DNA of 64,000 nt, taken from positions 2,108,001-2,172,000 of the forward strand of contig NZ_AZUP01000001.1 of the NCBI RefSeq assembly GCF_000527135.1, written 5' to 3'. The stretch comes from Methyloversatilis discipulorum (GTDB lineage Bacteria; Pseudomonadota; Gammaproteobacteria; Burkholderiales; Rhodocyclaceae). Below the pieces are notes generated by a model. That model was not told where the DNA came from and made no database searches. It saw only the letters and a list, made by a program, of their open reading frames with translations. Shown here in pieces: positions 56,397 to 64,000 of the stretch; the stretch's first letter is position 1; every line of letters starts with the position of its first letter. The translations under genes and the position numbers were made by a program.

Positions 56397-57181
56397 CCAT
56401 TGCCCCTGAACATGAAGGAGGTCAGCACAAAGTCCAGCGCCAGAATGGCCAGCGCCGAATTGACGACGGTACGGGTGATCGCCCGCGACACGCCCTCGGC
56501 GGTGGGCGCCGAGTCATAACCTTCAAAAACCGCGATCAGCGCGACCGCGAAGCCGAAAACGACGCTCTTGATGACGCCATTCACGATGTCGTAGCGGAAA
56601 TCGACCGACGCCTGCATCTGCGACCAGAAAGCGCCGTCATCGACACCGATGAACACGACGCCGATGAACCAGGCGCCAAACACGCCCATGGTCGAGAACA
56701 GGGCGGCCAGCAGTGGCATCGAAATGACGCCCCCCCAGAAGCGGGGTGCAACGACGCGGGCGATCGGGTCGACCGCCATCATGTCCATCGCCTTCAGCTG
56801 CTCGGTCGTCTTCATCAGGCCGATTTCGGCAGTCAGCGCCGAGCCGGCGCGACTGGCGAACAGCAGGCCGGCAACGACCGGGCCGAGTTCGCGCACCAGC
56901 GACAGTGCGACCAGGATGCCCAGCGCCTCACTGGAACCGTAGCGTTGCAGCGTTTCGTAGCCCTGCAGGCCGAGCACCAGGCCGACGAAGAAGCCGGACA
57001 CCAGGATGATGATGAGCGACAGCACGCCGGTCGAGAACACCTCGCGAATCGTCAGCTGAAAGCGCGCGAACGAAGTGCCCGAGCGCAGCAGGATGGCGAA
57101 GAAGAAGCGGGTGGCGAAACCCAGCCGCCAGATGCCATCGACGGTGCGGGCGCCCATGGCGCGGAACACGCGCGCGATCAT
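56393..57181 (-). CDS. mlaE: Phospholipid-transport permease MlaE
   Basis: 262 residues, permease of the Mla ABC transporter. Signature segments are SGFFVGLVLGLQGYETLQRYGSSEALGILVALSLVRELGPVVAGLLFASRAGSALTAEIGLMKTTEQLKAMDMMAVDPI. About five TM helices. It overlaps mlaF by 4 bases and mlaD by 4 bases. Confidence 0.96.
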   Translation of the reverse strand: MIARVFRAMGARTVDGIWRLGFATRFFFAILLRSGTSFARFQLTIREVFSTGVLSLIIILVSGFFVGLVLGLQGYETLQRYGSSEALGILVALSLVRELGPVVAGLLFASRAGSALTAEIGLMKTTEQLKAMDMMAVDPIARVVAPRFWGGVISMPLLAALFSTMGVFGAWFIGVVFIGVDDGAFWSQMQASVDFRYDIVNGVIKSVVFGFAVALIAVFEGYDSAPTAEGVSRAITRTVVNSALAILALDFVLTSFMFRGNG

Positions 57182-57999
57182 GAACGGACCTCCATCAGGG
57201 CCTTGCGGTAGTCGTCGGTCGGGTAGTGGAAGGGCAGCGGCCCGTCGGTTTCGGCATTGACGAACTGCTTCACGAAGGGGTCGGTCGAGGCACGGATCTC
57301 GTCCGGCGTACCTTGCGCCACTACCTTGCCGCCGGACAGGAAGTAGATGTAATCAACGATTTCCAGCGATTCGTGCACGTCGTGCGTCACCATGATGGAA
57401 CTGGCGCCCAGCGCGTCATTGAGCTTGCGGATGAGCTGACCGACCACCGCCAGCGAGATCGGATCGAGACCGGCAAAGGGCTCGTCGTACATGATGAGCA
57501 TCGGATCGAGCGCCACCGCGCGCGCCAGCGCCACCCGGCGCGACATGCCGCCGGACAGCTCGTTCGGCATCAGCTTGTGCGCGCCGCGCAGACCGACCGC
57601 GTGCAGCTTCATCAGCACCAGATCGCGGATCATGTCTTCCGGCAGATCGGTGTGCTCGCGCAGCGGGAAAGCGACGTTGTCGAAAACGGTCAGATCGGTG
57701 AACAGCGCGCCAAACTGGAACAGCATGCCCATGCGCCGGCGCAGCGCGTACATGTCGCGGCGCGACAGCTTGGCCAGATCGTGCTCGGCCACCTGGATGC
57801 GGCCGGCGGTCGGCTTCAGCTGACCGCCGATCAGGCGCAGCAGTGTCGTCTTGCCGCAGCCGCTGCCACCCATGATGGCGACGAGCTTGCCGCGCGGAAT
57901 GCGCAGATTGATGCCGGTCAGGATGGGCCGCTTGTCGTACGCGAAGTCGACACTCGACAGGTCGACCAGAATGTCTTCGGCCGGAGGGGAAGCGGACAC
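57178..57999 (-). CDS. mlaF: Phospholipid-transport ATPase MlaF
   Basis: 273 residues; the ATPase of MlaFEDB. Walker A is GGSGCGKTTLL, the signature is LSGGMSRRVALARAVALDP, Walker B is LIMYDEPFAGLDPIS, and the H-loop is VTHDVHESLEI. First gene of the operon mlaFEDACB, which continues through the ABC exporter, bolA, murA and hisGD with overlaps or short gaps. It diverges from the MSHA-cluster regulator. Confidence 0.96.
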   Translation of the reverse strand: MSASPPAEDILVDLSSVDFAYDKRPILTGINLRIPRGKLVAIMGGSGCGKTTLLRLIGGQLKPTAGRIQVAEHDLAKLSRRDMYALRRRMGMLFQFGALFTDLTVFDNVAFPLREHTDLPEDMIRDLVLMKLHAVGLRGAHKLMPNELSGGMSRRVALARAVALDPMLIMYDEPFAGLDPISLAVVGQLIRKLNDALGASSIMVTHDVHESLEIVDYIYFLSGGKVVAQGTPDEIRASTDPFVKQFVNAETDGPLPFHYPTDDYRKALMEVRS

Positions 58000-58090
58000 G
58001 AGCGCGGAACGGTCTTGTGGTAAAGGTCGCGGATTGTAGCAGACGCGCCGGCCGGCCCCGCCGGGCGGAATCCACCGCTGCGCGCTGCGC

Positions 58091-58096
58091 TATGAT
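58091..58096 (+). promoter_or_regulatory. -10-like element directly before the regulator gene
   Basis: TATGAT lies 9 bases before the ATG at 58106 and no ribosome-binding site is visible between them. If used, the transcript would be almost leaderless. No clear -35 is present. Confidence 0.3.
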
Positions 58097-58105
58097 GGCC
58101 GGCAC

Positions 58106-59530
58106 ATGCCGAATTCAGCCCGATCCCCTGCGAGCCGCCCAGGTCTGCTCATCGTCGACGACGATCCGCTGATTGCCGACTCGCTGTCCTTCCTGCTCGA
58201 AGCGGATTTCGACGTGGTCAGTCACGCCTCGCGTGCTGCCGCCATCCAATGGTTGCGCGAGCAGCCGGGGCCGCCGGCGCTGGCGCTGATCGATCTCGGC
58301 CTGCCACCCGACCCGCACCGACCCGATGAAGGTTACGCGCTGATCGCCGACCTGCTGGCGCATTCGCCGGACACGCGCATCGTCGTGCTGTCGGGCCAGG
58401 GCGAGGAGAAGGTCGCGCGCCACGCACGCGCACTCGGTGCCACCGAATTCGTCGCCAAACCGGCGCAGCCGCAGGCGCTCAATGCGCTGCTGCGCCAGCT
58501 CGCCCGGACCTGCCGCGAGGAAGACGCGCCTGCCCTGCCGGCCCTGATCGGCGTCAGCGCGCAGATGGAACGCCTGCGCGCGCAGATCGAGCAGTACGCA
58601 AGCCTGCCCTACCCGGTGCTGATCGAAGGCGAATCCGGCACCGGCAAGGACATCGTGGCCAACCGCCTGCACGCCGTCGGCGGCGGCGACCGCCCCTTCC
58701 TGGCGCTGAACTGCGCGGCGATCTCGCCCAGCCTCGTCGAACCGACGCTGTTCGGTCACGCCCGCGGCGCCTTCACCGGCGCGCAGTCGGCGCGCGCCGG
58801 CTATTTCGAGGAAGCCGCCGCCGGCACGCTTTTCCTCGACGAGATCGGCGAACTGCCGCTGGACCTGCAGGCCAAGCTGCTGCGCGTGCTGGAGAACGGC
58901 GAGTTCCAGCGCGTCGGCGAAACCCAGTTGCGGCGTTCGAACGCACGCATCGTCGCCGCCACCAACCGCGACCTCGGCGCCGAAGTGCGCGCCGGCCGCT
59001 TCCGTTCCGATCTGTATCACCGGCTCAGCGTATTCACCATTTCGCTGCCGCCGCTGCGCGACATGGGCGAAGACCGCCTGCGCCTGCTCGACCATTTCCG
59101 CAGCCAGTTCTGCGCTCAGCTCGCCCGCCCGCCCTTCGCGCTCGACGCCGCGGCGCGCGCTGCCTGGCTGGATTACGGCTTTCCCGGCAATGTGCGCGAA
59201 CTGCGCAACATCGTCATCCGCCTCGCCACCAAATACCCGGGGCAGGAGGTCGGGCGCGAAGCCCTGCTCGCCGAGTTCGATCCGACCATACGCAGCGGTG
59301 CGGCTGCGTGCCAGGACGGCGACCTGATCGACATCGCCACCGCAGAACTGCGTGCCGGCGGCTTCCGCCTTGACGCCAAGCTGCGCGAATGGGAATCCGC
59401 CTATATAGATGCGGCAATGCGCCTGGCGCGCGGCAACGTCAGCGCGGCGGCACGCCTGCTCGGCATCGCGCGCACCACGCTGTACCACCGGATGGAAGCG
59501 CCGGACGGCGACGCCGGCGGGCAGGACTGA
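58106..59530 (+). CDS. Sigma-54-dependent response regulator (PrsR-like receiver) heading the MSHA cluster
   Basis: 474 residues. The receiver domain (about 12-130) has [13 protein letters not shown], phospho-acceptor Asp in [10 protein letters not shown] and Lys in EFVAKPAQP. The AAA+ domain (about 145-385) has Walker A GESGTGKD, the sigma-54 contact loop GAFTGA ([18 protein letters not shown]), and Walker [16 protein letters not shown]. The C-terminal Fis-type helix-turn-helix is [29 protein letters not shown] followed by an EG pair resembles the receiver of PEP-CTERM-box regulators (PrsR). It precedes mshM by 1 base, so it probably controls the MSHA pilus genes, a sigma-54 promoter set, or both. 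No histidine kinase is adjacent. Confidence 0.9.
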   Translation: MPNSARSPASRPGLLIVDDDPLIADSLSFLLEADFDVVSHASRAAAIQWLREQPGPPALALIDLGLPPDPHRPDEGYALIADLLAHSPDTRIVVLSGQGEEKVARHARALGATEFVAKPAQPQALNALLRQLARTCREEDAPALPALIGVSAQMERLRAQIEQYASLPYPVLIEGESGTGKDIVANRLHAVGGGDRPFLALNCAAISPSLVEPTLFGHARGAFTGAQSARAGYFEEAAAGTLFLDEIGELPLDLQAKLLRVLENGEFQRVGETQLRRSNARIVAATNRDLGAEVRAGRFRSDLYHRLSVFTISLPPLRDMGEDRLRLLDHFRSQFCAQLARPPFALDAAARAAWLDYGFPGNVRELRNIVIRLATKYPGQEVGREALLAEFDPTIRSGAAACQDGDLIDIATAELRAGGFRLDAKLREWESAYIDAAMRLARGNVSAAARLLGIARTTLYHRMEAPDGDAGGQD

Positions 59531-59531
59531 C

Positions 59532-60908
59532 ATGTATCTCGACCACTTCGGCCTGCGCGAAGCGCCCTTCCTGATCACACCGCACGCGGATTTCTTCTTC
59601 GGCGGCGCCAATCGCAGCGCGCTGCTCGACGCACTGGTCTATGCACTCGGCCGCGAAGAGGGGCTGGTCAAGGTGAGCGGCGAGGTCGGCACTGGCAAGA
59701 CCATGCTGGCGCGCGTACTCATCGGCAGACTGCCGCCGCACCTGCGCGCGATCTATCTGGCCGATCCGCTGATGAACCGCGGCGAGCTGCTGGCCGTGCT
59801 GGCCGACGAGCTGGGCTGCGTCGATGCCGCCGGCGACAGCGCTCACCGCATGCTGCGCGCGGTACAGCAGGCGCTGGTCGCCGAGTTCGCAGCCGGTCGG
59901 CAGATCGTGCTGCTGATCGACGAAGCGCACGCGATGCCGGCCGACACGCTGGAACAGATCCGCCTGCTGTCCAATCTCGAATCCGAGCGCCACAAGCTGA
60001 TCAAGATCGCGCTGTTCGGCCAGCCGGAGCTCGACGCGCTGCTTGACCGGCCGGATATGCGCCAGCTGAAAGACCGCATCACGCAGCACTTCCGGCTCGA
60101 CCCGCTGGCGCCGGACGACGTCGCGACCTATATCGATTTCCGCATGCGTGCCGCCGGCTATCGCGGCCCGGCGGTGTTCGAGCGGGCGGCGACGTCGCGC
60201 ATCGCGCGCGACTCCGGTGGTCTCACCCGACGCATCAACGTGCTGGCCGACAAGGCCCTGCTCGCCGCCTTCGCCCGCAACGCGCACGCGGTGACGCTGG
60301 CCGACGCGCAGCGCGCGGCCGCGGACACGCAGACGCGCGCTGACCTGCCGCCACCGCGCACGGCAGCAGGCAGCGCGCTGCGCCTGCTGGGCGCAGTCGC
60401 GCTGCTCGGCGCCGGCTACCTGCTCGGCCGCAACGAGCGGGTGGCCGAGCCGCCGGTCGCCGACGTCGTGGCCGCCCGCGCAGAGGCGATCGCAGCGACA
60501 CCGCCGGCGGCGACGCCCGCACCGGCCAAACCGCCGGCGAGCGCGCAAGAACCAGCCACGCCACCCGCGCCGGCGTCTGCCGATCCGCTGGAGTCGCTGC
60601 TGGCGGCGAGCCGGACCTGGTCGACCACGGCCCCGGGCGAGCGGTGGTTCGTGCAGCTGATGTCGGTGCCCGCCGGCCGCGCCGATCATGTGCTGGACTA
60701 CGTACGCCGCGCCGGCCGCGCGCTCGATCCGCAACAGCTGCGCGCCTACCGCACGGACGGCGCAGGCGATGCGCAGCTGGCGGTGATCTACGGCGATTTC
60801 GCCGATCTGCGCAGCGCGCAGCAGGCGGTCGACGCGATGCCCGACTGGATACGCGGCACGCGACCGGTCGTGCGCCAGCTGCGCAGCCTGCGCACCGACG
60901 CTCAATGA
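59532..60908 (+). CDS. mshM: MshM/ExeA-like AAA ATPase with TM and C-terminal SPOR-like domain
   Basis: 458 residues from ATG 59532 (MYLDHFGLREAPFLITPHADFFFGG), the usual MshM/ExeA start. The AAA domain (about 1-265) shows Walker A SGEVGTGKTML and Walker B IVLLIDEAHAMP, and IALFGQPELDALL follows. A TM segment at about 280-300 (ALRLLGAVALLGAGYLLG) is followed by an Ala/Pro-rich linker and a C-terminal module (about 370-450, RWFVQLMSVPAGRADHVLDYVRRAGR ... LAVIYGDFADLRSAQQAVDAMP) that resembles a SPOR peptidoglycan-binding domain. MshM in Vibrio lacks such a long tail; ExeA carries a different peptidoglycan-binding domain. It may link the pilus secretin to the cell wall. Confidence 0.88.
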   Translation: MYLDHFGLREAPFLITPHADFFFGGANRSALLDALVYALGREEGLVKVSGEVGTGKTMLARVLIGRLPPHLRAIYLADPLMNRGELLAVLADELGCVDAAGDSAHRMLRAVQQALVAEFAAGRQIVLLIDEAHAMPADTLEQIRLLSNLESERHKLIKIALFGQPELDALLDRPDMRQLKDRITQHFRLDPLAPDDVATYIDFRMRAAGYRGPAVFERAATSRIARDSGGLTRRINVLADKALLAAFARNAHAVTLADAQRAAADTQTRADLPPPRTAAGSALRLLGAVALLGAGYLLGRNERVAEPPVADVVAARAEAIAATPPAATPAPAKPPASAQEPATPPAPASADPLESLLAASRTWSTTAPGERWFVQLMSVPAGRADHVLDYVRRAGRALDPQQLRAYRTDGAGDAQLAVIYGDFADLRSAQQAVDAMPDWIRGTRPVVRQLRSLRTDAQ

Positions 60909-60957
60909 CGTTGGAATTTATCGTGTACGATGGCCCGCGCATCATCTTGATCCGCCA

Positions 60958-62799
60958 ATGATTGCGCGTACCATCCTTTCCCGAACCCCGTCCGCCATCG
61001 CGACCATGACCGCATCGATGCGTGCTGAACCTGCCGACACCCGGGCCGGACGGCCCTCCCGTCACTGCCGCATCGGTCTGCTCGGCGCCTTGATGGCGCT
61101 GCTGACCGGCTGCGCCGTACATGCGCCGCAGCCGGCCTCGACCGCCCATGTACTGGCCGACAAGCCCGCGGCACGACCGGCCGACGACATCCCGCCGCCG
61201 GTCACCCGGCCGCTCTCGCCACCGCAGCCGCAACCGCGACACAAGACCGAGACCTACAGCGTGGTGGTGAACCAAGTGCCGGTGCGCGAACTGCTGTTCG
61301 CACTGGCGCGCGACGCACGGGTCAACGTCGACATCCACCCGGGCATCGAAGGCGCGGTCACGCTGAACGCGATCGACCAGACGCTGCCGCAGCTGCTGGC
61401 GCGCATCGCCCATCAGGTGGACATGCGTTTCGAACTGGACGGCCAGAACCTGGTGGTGATGCCGGACGCCCCCTTCCTGCGCAGCTACCGCGTCGACTAC
61501 GTGAACATGTCGCGCGACGTGACCGGCGCGGTATCGATCAACACGCAGATCGCCTCGACCAGCTCGGCCGCGGTCAGCAGCGCCGGCGGCGGTGCCAGCG
61601 TCGTCGGCACGGGTGCTACGGCGGCCGGCAACAGTTCGAGCACGCGCATCGAGAACGTCGCGCGGAATCGCTTCTGGGAATCGCTGGAACGCAACATCCG
61701 CGACCTGCTGCGCGAGACCGACAAGCTGCTGCCGGCGGAGAGCAGCGAAGCGCCGGTGACACCGGTGGCCGGTGCCGAGGGCACGGCAACGCCGCCTGAA
61801 CGGCGGACCACCTTCCGCGAAGCGGCAGCCGTCATCCTGAATCCCGAGACCGGCGTCATCAATGTGCGCGCCACCTCGCGCCAGCACGAGAAGGTGCAGG
61901 AATTCATCACCCAGGTGACGCGCATCGCGCGCCGTCAGGTGCTGATCGAAGCAACCATCGCCGAGGTGCAGCTGACCGACAACTACCAGCAGGGCATAGA
62001 CTGGACCGCCTTCGCCGGCGGCGGCAAGCGCGGTGGCGCGACGCTGTCGCTGAACACCACCTCGACCGACTTCACCACCAATCAGCCCTTCGCCATCGGG
62101 CTCGGACGCAACCGCGAACTGTCGGACAGCATCAAGCTGCTCGAAACCTATGGCGACGTGAAAGTGCTGTCCAGCCCGAAACTGTCGGTGCTGAACAACC
62201 AGACTGCGCTGCTCAAGGTGGTCAACAACATCGTCTACTTCGAAATCAAGTCAGACGTCGTCGCCAACACCAATACGCAGGCGGTGCGCAGCTTCACCGC
62301 GACGCCGCGCTCGGTATCGGTCGGCCTGGTGATGGCGGTGACGCCGCAGATCAGCGCCGACGGCTTCGTGCTGCTCAACGTACGGCCGACGATCTCGCGC
62401 AAGGTGGGCGACGCGCAGGATCCGACGCCCGACCTCAGCGCACCCAATCTGGTGCCAGTCATCCAGACGCGCGAACTCGAGTCGGTGATGCGCGTGGCCA
62501 GCGGCGAAACCGCCGTGCTCGGCGGGCTGATGCAGGACGAGATCAATTTCCGTCGCGACAGCATTCCGGGCGTGTCGGTGCTGCCGATACTCGGCCCGCT
62601 GCTGTCGGCGCGCAACGAAACCTCGCGCAAGACCGAACTGGTGGTGCTGATCCGCCCGGTGGTCATCGCCGACGCCAGCCTGGACGGCGACTACGCGCCG
62701 CTGAGCAGCGCGCTGCCGGGTCGCGATTTCCTGACGCCGACCTTTCCGCCACCGACGCTGCAGCCGCCGAAAGCGCCGATCGTGGAGCCGGCGCCGTGA
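60958..62799 (+). CDS. mshL: MSHA-type pilus secretin MshL
   Basis: 613 residues from ATG 60958; internal ATGs at 61006 and 61018 are equally possible starts because none has a clear ribosome-binding site. A lipobox (ALLTGC) lies at about residue 52. The N-terminal domain (YSVVVNQVPVRELLFALARDARVNVDIHPGIEGAVTLNAIDQTLPQLL) is of secretin/TonB short N-terminal type. N-domains follow, with a Ser/Gly-rich insert (about 200-225), then the secretin pore (VLIEATIAEVQLTDNYQQGIDW to NETSRKTELVVLIRPVVI). VPGVSVLPILGPLL-type residues of the gate region are present. It forms the outer-membrane channel. It overlaps the next gene by a GTGA. Confidence 0.93.
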   Translation: MIARTILSRTPSAIATMTASMRAEPADTRAGRPSRHCRIGLLGALMALLTGCAVHAPQPASTAHVLADKPAARPADDIPPPVTRPLSPPQPQPRHKTETYSVVVNQVPVRELLFALARDARVNVDIHPGIEGAVTLNAIDQTLPQLLARIAHQVDMRFELDGQNLVVMPDAPFLRSYRVDYVNMSRDVTGAVSINTQIASTSSAAVSSAGGGASVVGTGATAAGNSSSTRIENVARNRFWESLERNIRDLLRETDKLLPAESSEAPVTPVAGAEGTATPPERRTTFREAAAVILNPETGVINVRATSRQHEKVQEFITQVTRIARRQVLIEATIAEVQLTDNYQQGIDWTAFAGGGKRGGATLSLNTTSTDFTTNQPFAIGLGRNRELSDSIKLLETYGDVKVLSSPKLSVLNNQTALLKVVNNIVYFEIKSDVVANTNTQAVRSFTATPRSVSVGLVMAVTPQISADGFVLLNVRPTISRKVGDAQDPTPDLSAPNLVPVIQTRELESVMRVASGETAVLGGLMQDEINFRRDSIPGVSVLPILGPLLSARNETSRKTELVVLIRPVVIADASLDGDYAPLSSALPGRDFLTPTFPPPTLQPPKAPIVEPAP

Positions 62800-64000
62800 G
62801 CCTACTGCTGGAGGCGCTGAAGAAGGCCGAGGCGGCCAAGCGTCGCGACGATGAAGGTGGCGGCGAAACGTCCCCGGCCGAGCCGCCACCGGCGCCCGCC
62901 ACCCCGCGCATCACGCCGGCACACGAGCTCGAACTGATCGACGACGAAATCGCTCAAGCCGCCCGCTTCGCCGGGCTCGACGTGCCGGAACCCACGCCGT
63001 TCGTTGCGCCGCCCGCCAGTCCGGGCAGCGAGGCCGCGCGTCTGCTGTTCGATGCGAAGAAGCCGGCCGCTCGCCCGTCCTCCCTGACCTGGCTGCTCGG
63101 CAGCGGCGCGCTGCTGTTGCTGTGCGTCGGCGGCTGGGTCGCCTGGCAGCTGTCGTCGCTGGACAGCGGCCGGTCCGCGCCTTCGATACCCGCAGCGGCC
63201 TCCGTCGCGGCCCCGATGAACACGCCCACGGCCGAACCGGTACAGCCTCCGGTCGAACAATCTCCGGTGGCCGTCGCCACCCCGGCCGCTACCGCACCTG
63301 CTGCCGAGCCGGCCGCCCCGAGCCGGCCCGCGCTTCCCGTAGCCGCGCTCACCGCGCCGGCGGTGCCGGATTCGTCCCGTTTCCTGTCCGGTCAGCTGAC
63401 GGCAAACCCGCCGGCGGTCGAGGCGCCGGCGCCGGCACCCGCCGCCGCGCCGATCCGCATCACCCGCAATGCACCCGCCGTGCCGCAGGACGTGGCCGAT
63501 GGCTATGCCGCCTTCCAGGCTGGCGAGTTCGACCGCGCCCGCGTCGCCTACGAACGCGCGCTGCGCGCCGATCCGCGCAACCCCGACGCGCTGCACGGCC
63601 TCGCCGCGTTGGCCCAACACCGGCGCGACGAAGCCGGCGTTCGCCAGCTGATGCGGCGCATCGCCGAAGTAGATCCGTCGGACACGGCCGCCCGCGTCGC
63701 ACTCAGCGACAACGTCGACCCGGCGGTCCAGGAAGCACGCCTGCTCGACATTGCGGCCGCGCAGCCGAAATCGGCCGCCGCGGCCTTTGCGCTCGGTTCG
63801 CTGTACGCATCGCAGGCGCGCTGGCGCGAGGCACAGCAAGCCTATTTCAACGCCTACACGCTGGCGCCCGAGCAGCCCGACCACGCCTACAACCTCGCCG
63901 TCAGCCTGGACCAGCTGCGCCAGCCCAGACTCGCTCTGCAGTACTACCGCGAGGCGATGTCGCTGCGCGCGCAGCAGGCGGCAGCCTTCGACGCCGACGC
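62796..64000 (+). CDS. mshN: MshN-like TPR membrane protein, 3' end beyond window
   Basis: The frame opens at GTG 62796, overlapping the mshL stop, and stays open to the window end (401 codons seen). It begins MSLLLEALKKAEAAKRRDDE, a typical N-terminus of MSHA/type II accessory proteins of the MshN/GspB kind. One TM segment lies at about 101-116 (WLLGSGALLLLCVGGWVAW), followed by a Pro/Ala-rich linker (about 125-225) and TPR repeats from about 232 (DVADGYAAFQAGEFDRARVAYERALRADPRNPDALHGLAAL; AAFALGSLYASQARWREAQQAYFNAYTLAP). Its place after mshL and the layout fit MshN. The rest of the cluster (mshE, mshG and pilins) is expected beyond the window. Confidence 0.87.
   Translation, partial: MSLLLEALKKAEAAKRRDDEGGGETSPAEPPPAPATPRITPAHELELIDDEIAQAARFAGLDVPEPTPFVAPPASPGSEAARLLFDAKKPAARPSSLTWLLGSGALLLLCVGGWVAWQLSSLDSGRSAPSIPAAASVAAPMNTPTAEPVQPPVEQSPVAVATPAATAPAAEPAAPSRPALPVAALTAPAVPDSSRFLSGQLTANPPAVEAPAPAPAAAPIRITRNAPAVPQDVADGYAAFQAGEFDRARVAYERALRADPRNPDALHGLAALAQHRRDEAGVRQLMRRIAEVDPSDTAARVALSDNVDPAVQEARLLDIAAAQPKSAAAAFALGSLYASQARWREAQQAYFNAYTLAPEQPDHAYNLAVSLDQLRQPRLALQYYREAMSLRAQQAAAFDAD

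Noticed and set aside
60909..60957. A sigma-54 promoter before mshL (TGGCCC ... TTGAT)
   Set aside because: The spacing between the GG and the TTG is about twice that required and the -12 lacks GC.
62802..63884. A 360-codon minus-strand frame at the window end
   Set aside because: Antisense to the mshN-like gene, whose plus-strand frame is open to the window end with a TM segment and TPRs. The antisense product is Gly/Arg-rich with no motif.

Overview
The window is high-GC, gene-dense DNA from a betaproteobacterial chromosome. The organism looks like a member of the Rhodocyclales or a close relative, but the exact genus is my inference. Support comes from the gene order mlaFEDACB / ABC exporter / bolA / murA / hisGD and hisBHAFIE / HIT / tatABC, the short-form HisG, a PEP-CTERM protein, MSHA-type pilus genes and pepA-holC-valS. 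I see no rRNA, tRNA, CRISPR array, insertion sequence or prophage. No gap between genes exceeds about 230 bp.

Layout. (1) 1-2132: the 5' end of an acetolactate synthase gene diverges from a four-gene set (ECF-like sigma factor, DUF3619, DUF3106, RDD). (2) 2142-4301 lptG/lptF (LPS export) diverges from pepA-holC-repeat protein-valS (4428-9931). A CTAG-rich intergenic repeat follows. (3) 10036-18031: GST-like protein, TusA, a BepA-like protease, a lone receiver protein, moaC, a CYTH-CHAD triphosphatase, SixA, a serine hydrolase and an ICMT-like membrane methyltransferase. (4) 18081-30212: a one-direction block with a type IV pilin behind a textbook sigma-54 promoter, a GAF/HD-GYP protein, a GAF-PilB/GspE ATPase, a metallo-beta-lactamase-fold cyclic-nucleotide phosphodiesterase, a CHASE2 adenylate cyclase, an FHA protein, a PP2C phosphatase and a CHASE2 Ser/Thr kinase. 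This is the most interesting region: it contains a writer and eraser for both protein phosphate and (probably) cAMP, next to a pilus motor-type ATPase and a pilin. (5) 30435-40353: ornithine-cyclodeaminase-like enzyme, TerC, sucDC, FAH-family enzyme, FimV-like protein, Nif3-like protein, a Do-type protease and tatCBA. (6) 41108-57999: the histidine operon and the Mla lipid-transport operon in their usual betaproteobacterial order. The expected hisC position is broken: hisC is inverted, and a lipoprotein gene, a PEP-CTERM gene and a DUF2189 gene sit in the gap. (7) 58106-64000: a sigma-54-dependent response regulator heading an MSHA-type pilus cluster (mshM-like ATPase with a SPOR-like tail, mshL secretin, mshN-like TPR protein cut by the window end).

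Starts were corrected wherever the longest open frame gave an implausible N-terminus. Most long open frames opposite real genes, including one of about 5 kb, are GC-driven shadows.
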